Assembly (NCBI RefSeq): GCF_000971475.1
Contig: NZ_DF967535.1
Span: 45,439 to 109,438, forward strand
Reading direction: 5' to 3'
Origin: Sulfuricella sp. T08
GTDB lineage: Bacteria; Pseudomonadota; Gammaproteobacteria; Burkholderiales; Sulfuricellaceae
Length of the DNA stretch: 64,000 nucleotides
The notes beneath the pieces were generated by a model. That model did not search any database. It was not told where the DNA came from and worked only from the letters and a program-made list of their open reading frames with translations. Positions within the stretch are counted from its first letter, which is position 1, and each line of letters opens with the position of its first letter. A program made the translations under genes and the position numbers. Of this stretch, positions 7,578 to 15,529 are shown piece after piece.

Positions 7578-10500
7578 ATGCTGGGCATGGATGTTCTATT
7601 GGTTGAACCCGAACCAGCAATGAGCGCGTTGCTGCAATCCGTGCTTGAAAGCCGTGGCCATACAGTCACAGCGGTCGCTGATGGCGAAAGTGGCTGGGAA
7701 ATCTATCAGTGTCGCCACTTTTCCATGGTGATCCTGGAATGGCTATTGCCGGAAATGAACGGACTGGAAGTATGCCGTAAGATTCGGAGTAGCCCGAAAG
7801 GAGCAGACAGGCAGATTTTGGTGATCACCTTGCGCACGAACCCCGGTGACCTCAAACAAATACTGGCTGCCGGCGCCGATGATTACCTCGCTAAGCCTGT
7901 CGAGAGACCACTCCTGAACATACGGCTTGAGATTGCCGAACAACGTGTTAGCAACCTGATACATCAACGGAAAGCCGAGGAAGGTCGTGCCCAGGTCCAG
8001 GCCATGCTCAAATTGGTGCTGGACACAATTCCCTCACGCGTATTCTGGAAAAACAAGGAGAGCCGCTACCTCGGCTGCAACCGTCTCTTTGCACTGGATG
8101 CGGGCTTGAAAAACCCTGGCCAGATCGTTGGCAAGACTGATCGTGACTTGTGCTGGTCCGAGCAGGCCCAGCTATACATTTCAGATGATCGCGCAGTAAT
8201 GCAGTCCATGCAGGCCAATGTAAATTACAAAATACAGAAGACCACCCTGGATGGTGCATCAATGTACCTGGAAGCCAGCAAGATCCCCCTGAAGGACAGG
8301 GAAGGCAATCTGGTAGGTGTGCTGGGCACCTACCAGGACATTACCGAGCGCAAGCGTGCGGAGACCGAACTGTTTGAGGCGCAAAGCAAACTTGTCGCCA
8401 TGTTCGATGCTCTTCCAGACATGCTGTTTGAACTTGATCTGGACGGGCGCTACTTCGACTACCATTTTTCACGTCCTGAATTATTGGTCGCACCTCCAGA
8501 AGTATTGATCGGCAAGACCGTGTACGACATCTTTCCCCCCGAGGCAGTGGATGTGGTCATGTCGGCACTGCGCGAAGCCAATGAAAAAGGACGTTCCCGT
8601 GGTGGACAGATAGAGCTGAATGTTCCGCTTGGCAAAATGTTGTTCGAGCTCTCCATTGCCCGCAAGCCTGTCGCAGCGGGGTTGGCGCCTCGTTTTGTCG
8701 TTCTGTTGCGCGACATCACCGAGCGCAAGCTGGCCGGCGAAGCAATTCGCAATGGCGAGCTCTTCATGCATGCCATCCTGGATTCCGTGTCGAATCAGAT
8801 CGCCGTGCTTGACAAGAACGGGGGGATCTTGGCCGTAAACGAATCCTGGCGGCGCTTCGCAGTGGAGAACAGCACCGTGCCCGGCCAAGCCGCGGCTCGC
8901 ACCGGAGTGGGAGAGAGCTACCTGGCGATCTGTCAAGCCAGCACCGGCTATTCCTCCGATGGAGCCATGGATGCCCGGGACGGCATTCTGGCGGTACTTG
9001 AGGGCCGCCAGTCCACCTTCAGCATGGAGTATCCCTGCCACTCTCCGGACCAGAAGCGCTGGTTCATCATGACCGTCACACCCCTTGGACCTGAGGCCCA
9101 GGGGGTGGTCATCTCCCATACCAACATCACCGAGCGCAAGCAGGCCGAGGCGGAAGTCAGCGCCCTCAACCTCAGCCTGGAAGTGCAGGTACGAGAGCGC
9201 ACCAAGGAGCTGCTTGCCAAGGAAGAGCAACTGCGTGAAACCCTGGCGCTGAACGATAACATCCTGATGAAGTCCACCGTAGGGATTGCGGCCTATCGGC
9301 AGGACGGCCAGTGCGTAATGGCCAACCCGGCGTTTGCCTCAATAACCGGCGGCACTCAGGAACAGTTGCTGAAACAGAACTTTCGCCAACTCAGCTCATG
9401 GCAGGCTTCGGGAATGCTGGAGGCGGCGGAGCATGTGCTGGCCACCGGCGCTAGGGTGGAGCACAAGGTTCGATACCTTACCAACCCTGGCCGCGACGTT
9501 TGGGCGCGAGATCAGTTATCCAGCTTTACCAGCCGAGGCGAGCCGCATCTGCTGCTCATGCTTGAGGACATCACCGAGAAGAAGGCTGCCGAGGAGGAAT
9601 TACGCCTCGCCGCCAGCGTGTATCAAAACTCGTCTGAAGGCATCCTGGTCACCGATGCGGCAGGCATCATTCTGTCAGTCAATCCTGCCTTCACCGAAAT
9701 CTCCGGATACGCGGCAGACGAGGCGCTGGGGCAGAAAACCAGCCTGCTGAGATCCGACCGCCATGGACCTGAATTTTACCGCTCTATGTGGGAAGCCCTG
9801 ACCAAAGAAGGTTGTTGGCGGGGAGAGGTCTGGAACCGGAGGAAGGACGGGGAGGCCTACCTGGAGTGGCTCTCCATAAACCGCATCGAAGCCAGTGCCG
9901 GAGCCCCCATCCGTTACGTCGCCGTTTTCCACGATATCACCGAACTTCGGCGCAAGGACGAGGATATCCGGCACCAGGCGTTCCACGATGCCCTCACCGG
10001 CCTGCCCAACCGCGCCCTGATGAAGGATCGCCTTCTGCACGCCATCGAACGGGCGAAGCGCGAGGGTGGTCGGCTTGCGGTGATTTTCATCGACCTCGAC
10101 CGCTTCAAGGCCATCAACGACGGGCTGGGCCACGACGTCGGGGATCTTCTGCTGCAAGAGGTGGCTCGCCGTATCAAGAGCCGGATGCGCACCGTGGACA
10201 CTGTGGCTCGGCTGGGGGGGGACGAGTTCGTGGTTCTCATGGAGGATCTGAGGGATGCCGGAGATTGCGCCAGCCTGGCGCAGGAACTGATCGCCGAGAT
10301 CGCACGCCCCATGGAACTGAGCGGGCATACTGTAGAGATCAGCGCCTCCATGGGAATGGCCTTTTACCCCGAGGACGGGGCGAATCCCCTGGAACTGATG
10401 AAGTGCGCCGACTTGGCCATGTACTCTGCCAAGTCGGCCGGACGCAACACCTATCGCTTCTTCCAGCAGGACATGCAGGACCGGATCAGCCAGCGATTGA

Positions 10501-11333
10501 ACCTGGAGATGGAACTGCGCCTCGCCTTAGCCCAGCGTGAACTGGAACTGCACTACCAGCCCAAGGTCGACCTGGCTACGGGCAGGATTCACGGTGTCGA
10601 GGCTCTTTTGCGTTGGCGCCACCCGCTGCGCGGGCTGCTTCTACCAGCCGACTTCATCCCCCTGGCGGAGGAGTGCGGTCTAATCTTAGGGCTCGGGGAC
10701 TGGGTGCTCGACGAGGTCTGCCACCAGTCGGCCGTCTGGCAGGCAGCCGGCCACACTTTCAAGATTGCCTTTAATATTTCGCCGCACCAGCTGGAAATGG
10801 GAGACCTGGTAACGCGCATCTCCGAACTGACCGCCCTCCACGGGATTGCCCCGTCGGACCTGGAAATCGAGCTTACTGAGAGCGCGGTGATGGCGTATTC
10901 AATACACGCCGCCAGCGTGCTCTCTCGCCTGCGCGGGATCGGTGTCACGGTAGCGGTGAGCGATTTCTGCGCGGGTTACTCCAGCCTGTCCTACCTGCGG
11001 AAGCTGCCCATTGATATCCTGAAGATCAACCATTCGTTTGTTACGGATGCAGACAGCAACGTGGAGGACGCCCAGATTGTGAAGACCATTCTTGCCCTGG
11101 GGCGGATGTTCAAATTGACGATGGAAGCTGAGGGTATTGAAACCAGCCACCAGGCGGAATTGCTGCAATCGTTCGGCTGCGGCATAGCCCAAGGCTACTT
11201 CTTCTCACGCCCCCTGCCAGCGCGCGAATTCGAGGGTTGGTTGGACAAGATAATTGACTCACCAGCGCACGAATTCGAGGGTTGGCTGGACAAGATAATT
11301 GACTCAAGCGACCGCAAGCCCAGTCTCGAATAG
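7578..11333 (+). CDS. Receiver/multi-PAS GGDEF-EAL signalling protein with degenerate REC and EAL domains
   Basis: 1251 residues. Order: receiver domain (about 4-120), five PAS or PAS-like sensor domains (about 140-255, 265-385, 395-515, 560-680, 690-800) with a short coiled coil near 520-555, GGDEF (about 810-970) and EAL (about 985-1230). GGDEF at 880-884 is intact and preceded by an RTVD inhibitory site, so cyclic-di-GMP synthesis is plausible. The receiver has Glu54 where phosphorylated Asp is expected (VILEWLLP) and lacks the acidic pair. In the EAL domain E1008 is present but the DDFG motif reads S1128-D-F-C, predicting weak or no phosphodiesterase activity. Residues 1214-1228 and 1229-1243 are a near-exact tandem duplication. 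It is the only substantial gene between the two tRNA-His repeats, with no cognate kinase beside it. Confidence 0.92.
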   Translation: MLGMDVLLVEPEPAMSALLQSVLESRGHTVTAVADGESGWEIYQCRHFSMVILEWLLPEMNGLEVCRKIRSSPKGADRQILVITLRTNPGDLKQILAAGADDYLAKPVERPLLNIRLEIAEQRVSNLIHQRKAEEGRAQVQAMLKLVLDTIPSRVFWKNKESRYLGCNRLFALDAGLKNPGQIVGKTDRDLCWSEQAQLYISDDRAVMQSMQANVNYKIQKTTLDGASMYLEASKIPLKDREGNLVGVLGTYQDITERKRAETELFEAQSKLVAMFDALPDMLFELDLDGRYFDYHFSRPELLVAPPEVLIGKTVYDIFPPEAVDVVMSALREANEKGRSRGGQIELNVPLGKMLFELSIARKPVAAGLAPRFVVLLRDITERKLAGEAIRNGELFMHAILDSVSNQIAVLDKNGGILAVNESWRRFAVENSTVPGQAAARTGVGESYLAICQASTGYSSDGAMDARDGILAVLEGRQSTFSMEYPCHSPDQKRWFIMTVTPLGPEAQGVVISHTNITERKQAEAEVSALNLSLEVQVRERTKELLAKEEQLRETLALNDNILMKSTVGIAAYRQDGQCVMANPAFASITGGTQEQLLKQNFRQLSSWQASGMLEAAEHVLATGARVEHKVRYLTNPGRDVWARDQLSSFTSRGEPHLLLMLEDITEKKAAEEELRLAASVYQNSSEGILVTDAAGIILSVNPAFTEISGYAADEALGQKTSLLRSDRHGPEFYRSMWEALTKEGCWRGEVWNRRKDGEAYLEWLSINRIEASAGAPIRYVAVFHDITELRRKDEDIRHQAFHDALTGLPNRALMKDRLLHAIERAKREGGRLAVIFIDLDRFKAINDGLGHDVGDLLLQEVARRIKSRMRTVDTVARLGGDEFVVLMEDLRDAGDCASLAQELIAEIARPMELSGHTVEISASMGMAFYPEDGANPLELMKCADLAMYSAKSAGRNTYRFFQQDMQDRISQRLNLEMELRLALAQRELELHYQPKVDLATGRIHGVEALLRWRHPLRGLLLPADFIPLAEECGLILGLGDWVLDEVCHQSAVWQAAGHTFKIAFNISPHQLEMGDLVTRISELTALHGIAPSDLEIELTESAVMAYSIHAASVLSRLRGIGVTVAVSDFCAGYSSLSYLRKLPIDILKINHSFVTDADSNVEDAQIVKTILALGRMFKLTMEAEGIETSHQAELLQSFGCGIAQGYFFSRPLPAREFEGWLDKIIDSPAHEFEGWLDKIIDSSDRKPSLE
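11217..11306 (+). repeat. 45-bp in-frame tandem duplication
   Basis: Two 45-base units (11217-11261, 11262-11306) differ at two positions and keep the frame, duplicating PAREFEGWLDKIIDS at the C-terminus of the GGDEF-EAL protein. The high identity indicates a recent event. Confidence 0.95.
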
Positions 11334-11366
11334 CCCCTCGATATCGTTGAATATCCAGGCTGCGTC

Positions 11367-11411
11367 TTGTGATTCCGGTTGTCGTGGGTTCGAGCCCCAT
11401 CAGCCAGCCCA
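11367..11411 (+). repeat. Right attachment-type repeat (truncated tRNA-His copy)
   Basis: A second copy of the tRNA-His 3' half in the same orientation: 40 identical bases (11367-11406), then one mismatch and CCCA. The 5' half of the tRNA is absent, so it is not a functional tRNA. With 7030-7074 it brackets a 4.3-kb islet. Confidence 0.85.
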
Positions 11412-11427
11412 TAAACAAAATAAAAAA

Positions 11428-11451
11428 ACTGCCACCCCAGGCGGTTTTTTT
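11428..11451 (+). terminator. Rho-independent terminator at the islet's right edge
   Basis: ACTGCC and GGCGGT pair around ACCCCA and are followed by seven T residues. Lying right after the truncated tRNA copy, it may be the original terminator of tRNA-His before the insertion; it can also end the GGDEF-EAL transcript. Confidence 0.75.
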
Positions 11452-11572
11452 CATTGTCGAGCGTTCATCAGCGCCTTCCCTGCCCGGTTTGATTCTTGCA
11501 ACAACCAAAATACGGTAAACTGCAAAAAAACCTAGCGGATGATCCTATTCGCATAAACCATAGAGGCAAAAA

Positions 11573-12430
11573 ATGGCAAGCAGCGCAAGCGATCTGGTCA
11601 AGGACATTGGTGGCCTTGTCACGCTCCCGGATGTTTATTTGCGCATCAACCAACTGGTTGAAGATCCAAACAGCACCACAGAGGATATCGCCAAGGTTAT
11701 CAGCCGAGACCCTTCCTTTACTGTGCGCCTGCTGCGCGTAGCCAATAGCGCACTATATGGGCGCTCTTCCACCGTCGACACTGTCTCCAGGGCAGTAACC
11801 CTGATAGGCACTTTGCAGATACGCAGTCTGGCTTTGTCCATGTCCGTGGCGAACAGTTTCGCTGGCCTGCCCAACGAACTGGTGTCGATGGAAAACTTCT
11901 GGCGGCACAGCCTGCTTTGCGCCTTGGCCACGCGTCACCTGGCGAAAGAAGCTCGTCGTTGCGACCCGGAAGCCCTCTTCACCGCCGGACTGCTGCATGA
12001 TATCGGCGAACTGGTCATTTTCAATCGCATGCCTGAACAGGCCAGGGAAGCACTGCTTATCGTGCTGGACAGCCAGGATGAGGTGCCCATCCACAAAGCA
12101 GAACACCAGGTAATAGGCTTCGCTCACAGCGAAGTGGGAGGCGAACTGGCGCGGGCATGGAAGCTCCCACCCCTGCTGGAAGATTGCATCGCCCACCACC
12201 ATGATATTGAGAATGCCAAACAATTCCCCAGAGAGACTGCACTGGTGCACATTGCCAACATCGTTGCGCTGATGGCGGAACTGGACACGTTCGATCCTGA
12301 AGATGTACCGCCGATCGATCCGCGCGCCTGGGAAGTCACCGGCCTCACCGAGGAATCGGTGGTACCGGCAGTACGCCTGGCTCAGGAAGAAATTTTAGAG
12401 GCTGAGAAACTGTTTCTAGACAAACGGTAG
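11573..12430 (+). CDS. HDOD-domain signalling protein
   Basis: 285 residues. The HDOD domain covers about residues 10-215; it keeps the fold-defining segments (VRLLRVANSALYG, FWRHSLLCA, LLHDIGEL with H142-D143) but not the complete HD phosphohydrolase metal set. HDOD proteins usually act as adaptors in motility, cell-cycle or cyclic-di-GMP signalling rather than as enzymes. The last 60 residues are acidic and helical. cheD starts 26 bases downstream on the same strand, so the two are probably one transcript, and GGDEF-EAL genes lie on both sides. A role linking second-messenger state to chemotaxis is inferred from context only. Confidence 0.9.
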   Translation: MASSASDLVKDIGGLVTLPDVYLRINQLVEDPNSTTEDIAKVISRDPSFTVRLLRVANSALYGRSSTVDTVSRAVTLIGTLQIRSLALSMSVANSFAGLPNELVSMENFWRHSLLCALATRHLAKEARRCDPEALFTAGLLHDIGELVIFNRMPEQAREALLIVLDSQDEVPIHKAEHQVIGFAHSEVGGELARAWKLPPLLEDCIAHHHDIENAKQFPRETALVHIANIVALMAELDTFDPEDVPPIDPRAWEVTGLTEESVVPAVRLAQEEILEAEKLFLDKR

Positions 12431-12456
12431 CCGCCCACCCTATCAGGCACACATTT

Positions 12457-13107
12457 ATGGCACTCACATCCAGCCCAAAACCACCACCGCCTCCACCGAC
12501 ACTGCCCGGCTTTGAGCATGTTCGACGCTCATGGAACGAAACCTACCAGTCCTACGCGGCCCGCATTCTGCCGGGTGAATACTATGTCACCCGGCACGAC
12601 GAAGGTGTTTATACCACTCTCGGCTCGTGCATTTCCGCCTGCATCCGCGACAAAGTTCTTGGCATCGGCGGCATGAATCACTTCATGCTCCCAGCCACTG
12701 AGGCATCCGAAGCCGATGCCTGGAAAGCCTCCAGTCAGAGTTCAGCCACACGCTATGGCAACTACGCCATGGAACATCTGATCAACGAAATCATGCGCAA
12801 TGGAGGTAAACGTGAAAATCTTGAGGTTAAGGTCTTCGGGGGCGGCCGCATCCTGCAAAACATGACCGATGTCGGTCGGCGCAACATCGAATTTATCCGC
12901 GACTACCTCAAAACAGAAGGTCTGCTGGTGGCATCGGAAGACGTGGGCGAAATCTTCCCCCGCATGGTGGTTTATTTTCCGACCACTGGCCGGGTGCGGG
13001 TCAAGAGACTGCGTTCCTTGCATAACAACACAATCGCCTCACAAGAAATCAGCTACATCGATACGCTCAAAGCAAAACCAGTCACGGGAGAAGTCGAATT
13101 GTTCTGA
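12457..13107 (+). CDS. cheD: CheD, chemoreceptor glutamine deamidase
   Basis: 216 residues. The core (about 38-190) is CheD: Cys58 in TLGSCISACIRD and His75 in GGMNHFMLP have the 17-residue spacing of the catalytic pair known in Thermotoga CheD, and GGGRIL follows. CheD deamidates specific glutamines of methyl-accepting chemotaxis proteins and, in some species, binds CheC. The N-terminus carries a run of prolines (residues 8-17) that is not part of the family core. It is separate from any other che gene in this window and follows an HDOD gene by 26 bases. The C-terminal tail (about 195-216) is typical of proteobacterial CheD. Confidence 0.92.
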   Translation: MALTSSPKPPPPPPTLPGFEHVRRSWNETYQSYAARILPGEYYVTRHDEGVYTTLGSCISACIRDKVLGIGGMNHFMLPATEASEADAWKASSQSSATRYGNYAMEHLINEIMRNGGKRENLEVKVFGGGRILQNMTDVGRRNIEFIRDYLKTEGLLVASEDVGEIFPRMVVYFPTTGRVRVKRLRSLHNNTIASQEISYIDTLKAKPVTGEVELF

Positions 13108-13172
13108 GTTATTGCTGTTGATGCAGCATCGAAAACCGACTGGCTGCCAGGGTAGGTTCTGAGAAACTTCGT

Positions 13173-15431
13173 TCAGAATAGCTCAATCAGGGGGCGAGGT
13201 TTGGCTATACCATATCCTTGCATATAGTCAACGCCAAGTTCACCCAGAATTTTCACGATTGCCTGGTTTTCGACGAATTCTGCAATTGTTTTTCTACCCA
13301 TGACATGCCCGATATGGTTGATCGATTCAACCATTGCGTGATTGACTGGATCGGAGGCAATATCCTTGACAAACACCCCGTCAATTTTCAGGAAATCCAC
13401 CGGAAGGTTCTTGAGATAGGCATAAGAGGATAATCCACTTCCAAAGTCATCGAGGGCGAAACTGCAACCATGGCTTTTTAGCCGCTCAATGAAATATTGA
13501 GCCTTGGCGAGATTGCCAATGGCTTCTGTCTCAGTGATCTCGAAACAGATTTTTTCCGCTGGAATCGAGAACTCCCGCAACTGATTTTCAATGTGAGTCA
13601 GACAGCCCTCGTCACCCAGGGAGCGTCCGGAGAGATTTACCGACCCGAACTCCAATGCTTTCAAGTGGGCAGGATGATCCGCCAACCAGCGAAAGTAGGT
13701 GCTGATCACCCAGTGATCAATAGTGGCGATCAAATTGTAGCGCTCCGCTGCAGGCAGAAAACTCCCCGGAGGAATCAGATTGCCCGACTCATCCAGCATG
13801 CGGATGAGAATCTCGTAGTGGCTACTCAGGTCTGCCGGGGCGTCGTGGCGGACGATCGGCTGGCAATAAAGCACCATGCGCTGGTCTTCCAGCGCCTTGG
13901 TGATGCGTGGAGTCCATTGCATTTCTCCATGCCGCGCGTGTAGCGCCTGATCTTCTTCATCGTGAACATAGATGTTGTTGCGCCCCACCTCTTTCGCCAT
14001 GTGGCAGGCAGCATCGACATGGCTCAGGATGGACATCACGGATTCACTTTTGCGATCAATCCCGATCAATCCTATGCTGATGCCGATGCGGAAGGTGCTG
14101 CCACCCCAAACAAAGCGGAAATGCTGGGTCATCTCCTGAATCTTGCCGGCAACATTCAGTGCTTGCTCGACAGAACAGTTTTCCAGCAGGAGTCCAAATT
14201 CGTCGCCCCCTACCCGTGCCAGGGCATCTCCCTGGCGCAACAATCCTAACAACTGAACGGTATACAATTTTAGCAACTCATCACCAGCAACATGGCCGCA
14301 GGTGTCGTTAATCACCTTGAACTGGTCGACATCCATATGAAGCAGGCTATGTTCCTTGCCGCTGACCTGGACATCACGAATTGCCTGCTTCACCTGGTAT
14401 TCAAATTCGCGGCGGTTGAAGAGCCCGGTTAAAGCATCATGCGTAGTCTGAAAGGAAAGTTGCTTGGCAAGTTCGCGTGCCTGACTGACATCGCGGAAGA
14501 CAAGTACAACGCCGGATGCTTGCCCACCATGACCTCGAATAGGCGCGGCAGTAGGTTCGATGTAAATTTCACGTCCGTCACGCCCTACCAGAATAAGGGA
14601 GCGAAATGAAGGAGAAAGCCGCCCCTCACTCAAACAGTGTGCAACCAGGTCCATTGACGGTTGGCGGCTATCTTCGAAGAACAGAGTTCCCAGTTCCGCA
14701 AGTTGTTTTAATCTCGCTTCGTCCAACTGAGTGGCAAAAAGCTGTTCAGCGACCGGGTTGAGATATTCGATACGTCCCTGGGTATCCGTGGTGATAACTG
14801 CATCACCAATGGACGAAAGCGTAACCTGAACTTTTTCCTTTTCGCTGAAAAGTGCCTGATTGGCATTTTCCAGTTGCACGATCAAATTATTATTATCGAT
14901 GGCAGTGGCGATCTGACTGGCGAGCAAAGTAAGTAAATCGAGATCACGCTGGTCGAAGTCGCCCCCACCGATCTTGTTGATGCCGGCAATGCCACCAAGG
15001 AAATGATTTTGGCCGACCAAGGGAACGAGGATGACGCTGCCAACCTCTTTTTCCCACTTGTTACGCTCTTCCGCACTGAGTTCCTTGAGCACACCACGCC
15101 ACCAAGGGCGCTGATGCTTCCACACCCATCCGCAGATGCCCATGTTCAGATCCAGGCTCTCCCCGACGATCTCTTCAGCATGGAGACCATAGCCGGCGCG
15201 GTAAGTGTAAGTAGAGCAGTTTTCGTCCAGGACGGGGATAAGAACCGTTTCAGCCTTGATCAAACCTTGAGCAAAGACGGCCACCATTCGAAAAATGGTC
15301 TCGAGATCTAGTCGTTCGCGGACTGCAGCGACCACTTCCTTGAATAGCGCGATCTGCTGATCGCGGTCATAAAGCTCATCTCGAAGTTTGATAACCAGTT
15401 GATCTAAAGAGATTTCTAATCTATTATTCAT
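13173..15431 (-). CDS. GAF-PAS-GGDEF-EAL cyclic-di-GMP enzyme
   Basis: 752 residues, no membrane segment. A short coiled coil (1-35) leads to a GAF domain (about 40-195, with GICGWVWKHQRPWW and LVPLVG), a PAS domain (about 210-325), GGDEF (about 335-495; motif 408-412, preceded by an RQGD inhibitory site) and EAL (about 515-750). The EAL motif itself reads E540-I-L, but the catalytic Glu, ALDDFGSG, FLKIDG, AEFVE and QGYG are all present, so phosphodiesterase activity remains plausible alongside an apparently intact cyclase. The gene converges on cheD with a 65-base gap. It is a separate transcript from the HDOD-cheD pair. Confidence 0.93.
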   Translation of the reverse strand: MNNRLEISLDQLVIKLRDELYDRDQQIALFKEVVAAVRERLDLETIFRMVAVFAQGLIKAETVLIPVLDENCSTYTYRAGYGLHAEEIVGESLDLNMGICGWVWKHQRPWWRGVLKELSAEERNKWEKEVGSVILVPLVGQNHFLGGIAGINKIGGGDFDQRDLDLLTLLASQIATAIDNNNLIVQLENANQALFSEKEKVQVTLSSIGDAVITTDTQGRIEYLNPVAEQLFATQLDEARLKQLAELGTLFFEDSRQPSMDLVAHCLSEGRLSPSFRSLILVGRDGREIYIEPTAAPIRGHGGQASGVVLVFRDVSQARELAKQLSFQTTHDALTGLFNRREFEYQVKQAIRDVQVSGKEHSLLHMDVDQFKVINDTCGHVAGDELLKLYTVQLLGLLRQGDALARVGGDEFGLLLENCSVEQALNVAGKIQEMTQHFRFVWGGSTFRIGISIGLIGIDRKSESVMSILSHVDAACHMAKEVGRNNIYVHDEEDQALHARHGEMQWTPRITKALEDQRMVLYCQPIVRHDAPADLSSHYEILIRMLDESGNLIPPGSFLPAAERYNLIATIDHWVISTYFRWLADHPAHLKALEFGSVNLSGRSLGDEGCLTHIENQLREFSIPAEKICFEITETEAIGNLAKAQYFIERLKSHGCSFALDDFGSGLSSYAYLKNLPVDFLKIDGVFVKDIASDPVNHAMVESINHIGHVMGRKTIAEFVENQAIVKILGELGVDYMQGYGIAKPRPLIELF

Positions 15432-15529
15432 TTGGCATTCATCAGATCTCGACGTTTTTTCGTTATTTGAAGTCTCTCACGGATGAGAGCGTCTTGGTGT
15501 CTTAATCAAATTAAGACACAGTCTAATCA

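Noticed and set aside
7030..11411. A full integrative element or prophage at tRNA-His
   Set aside because: No integrase, excisionase, replication or structural gene was found between the repeats; only the boundary signature and one gene are present.
11573..15431. A complete chemotaxis operon around cheD
   Set aside because: No cheA, cheW, cheR, cheB, cheY or receptor gene is present; only cheD is recognised.
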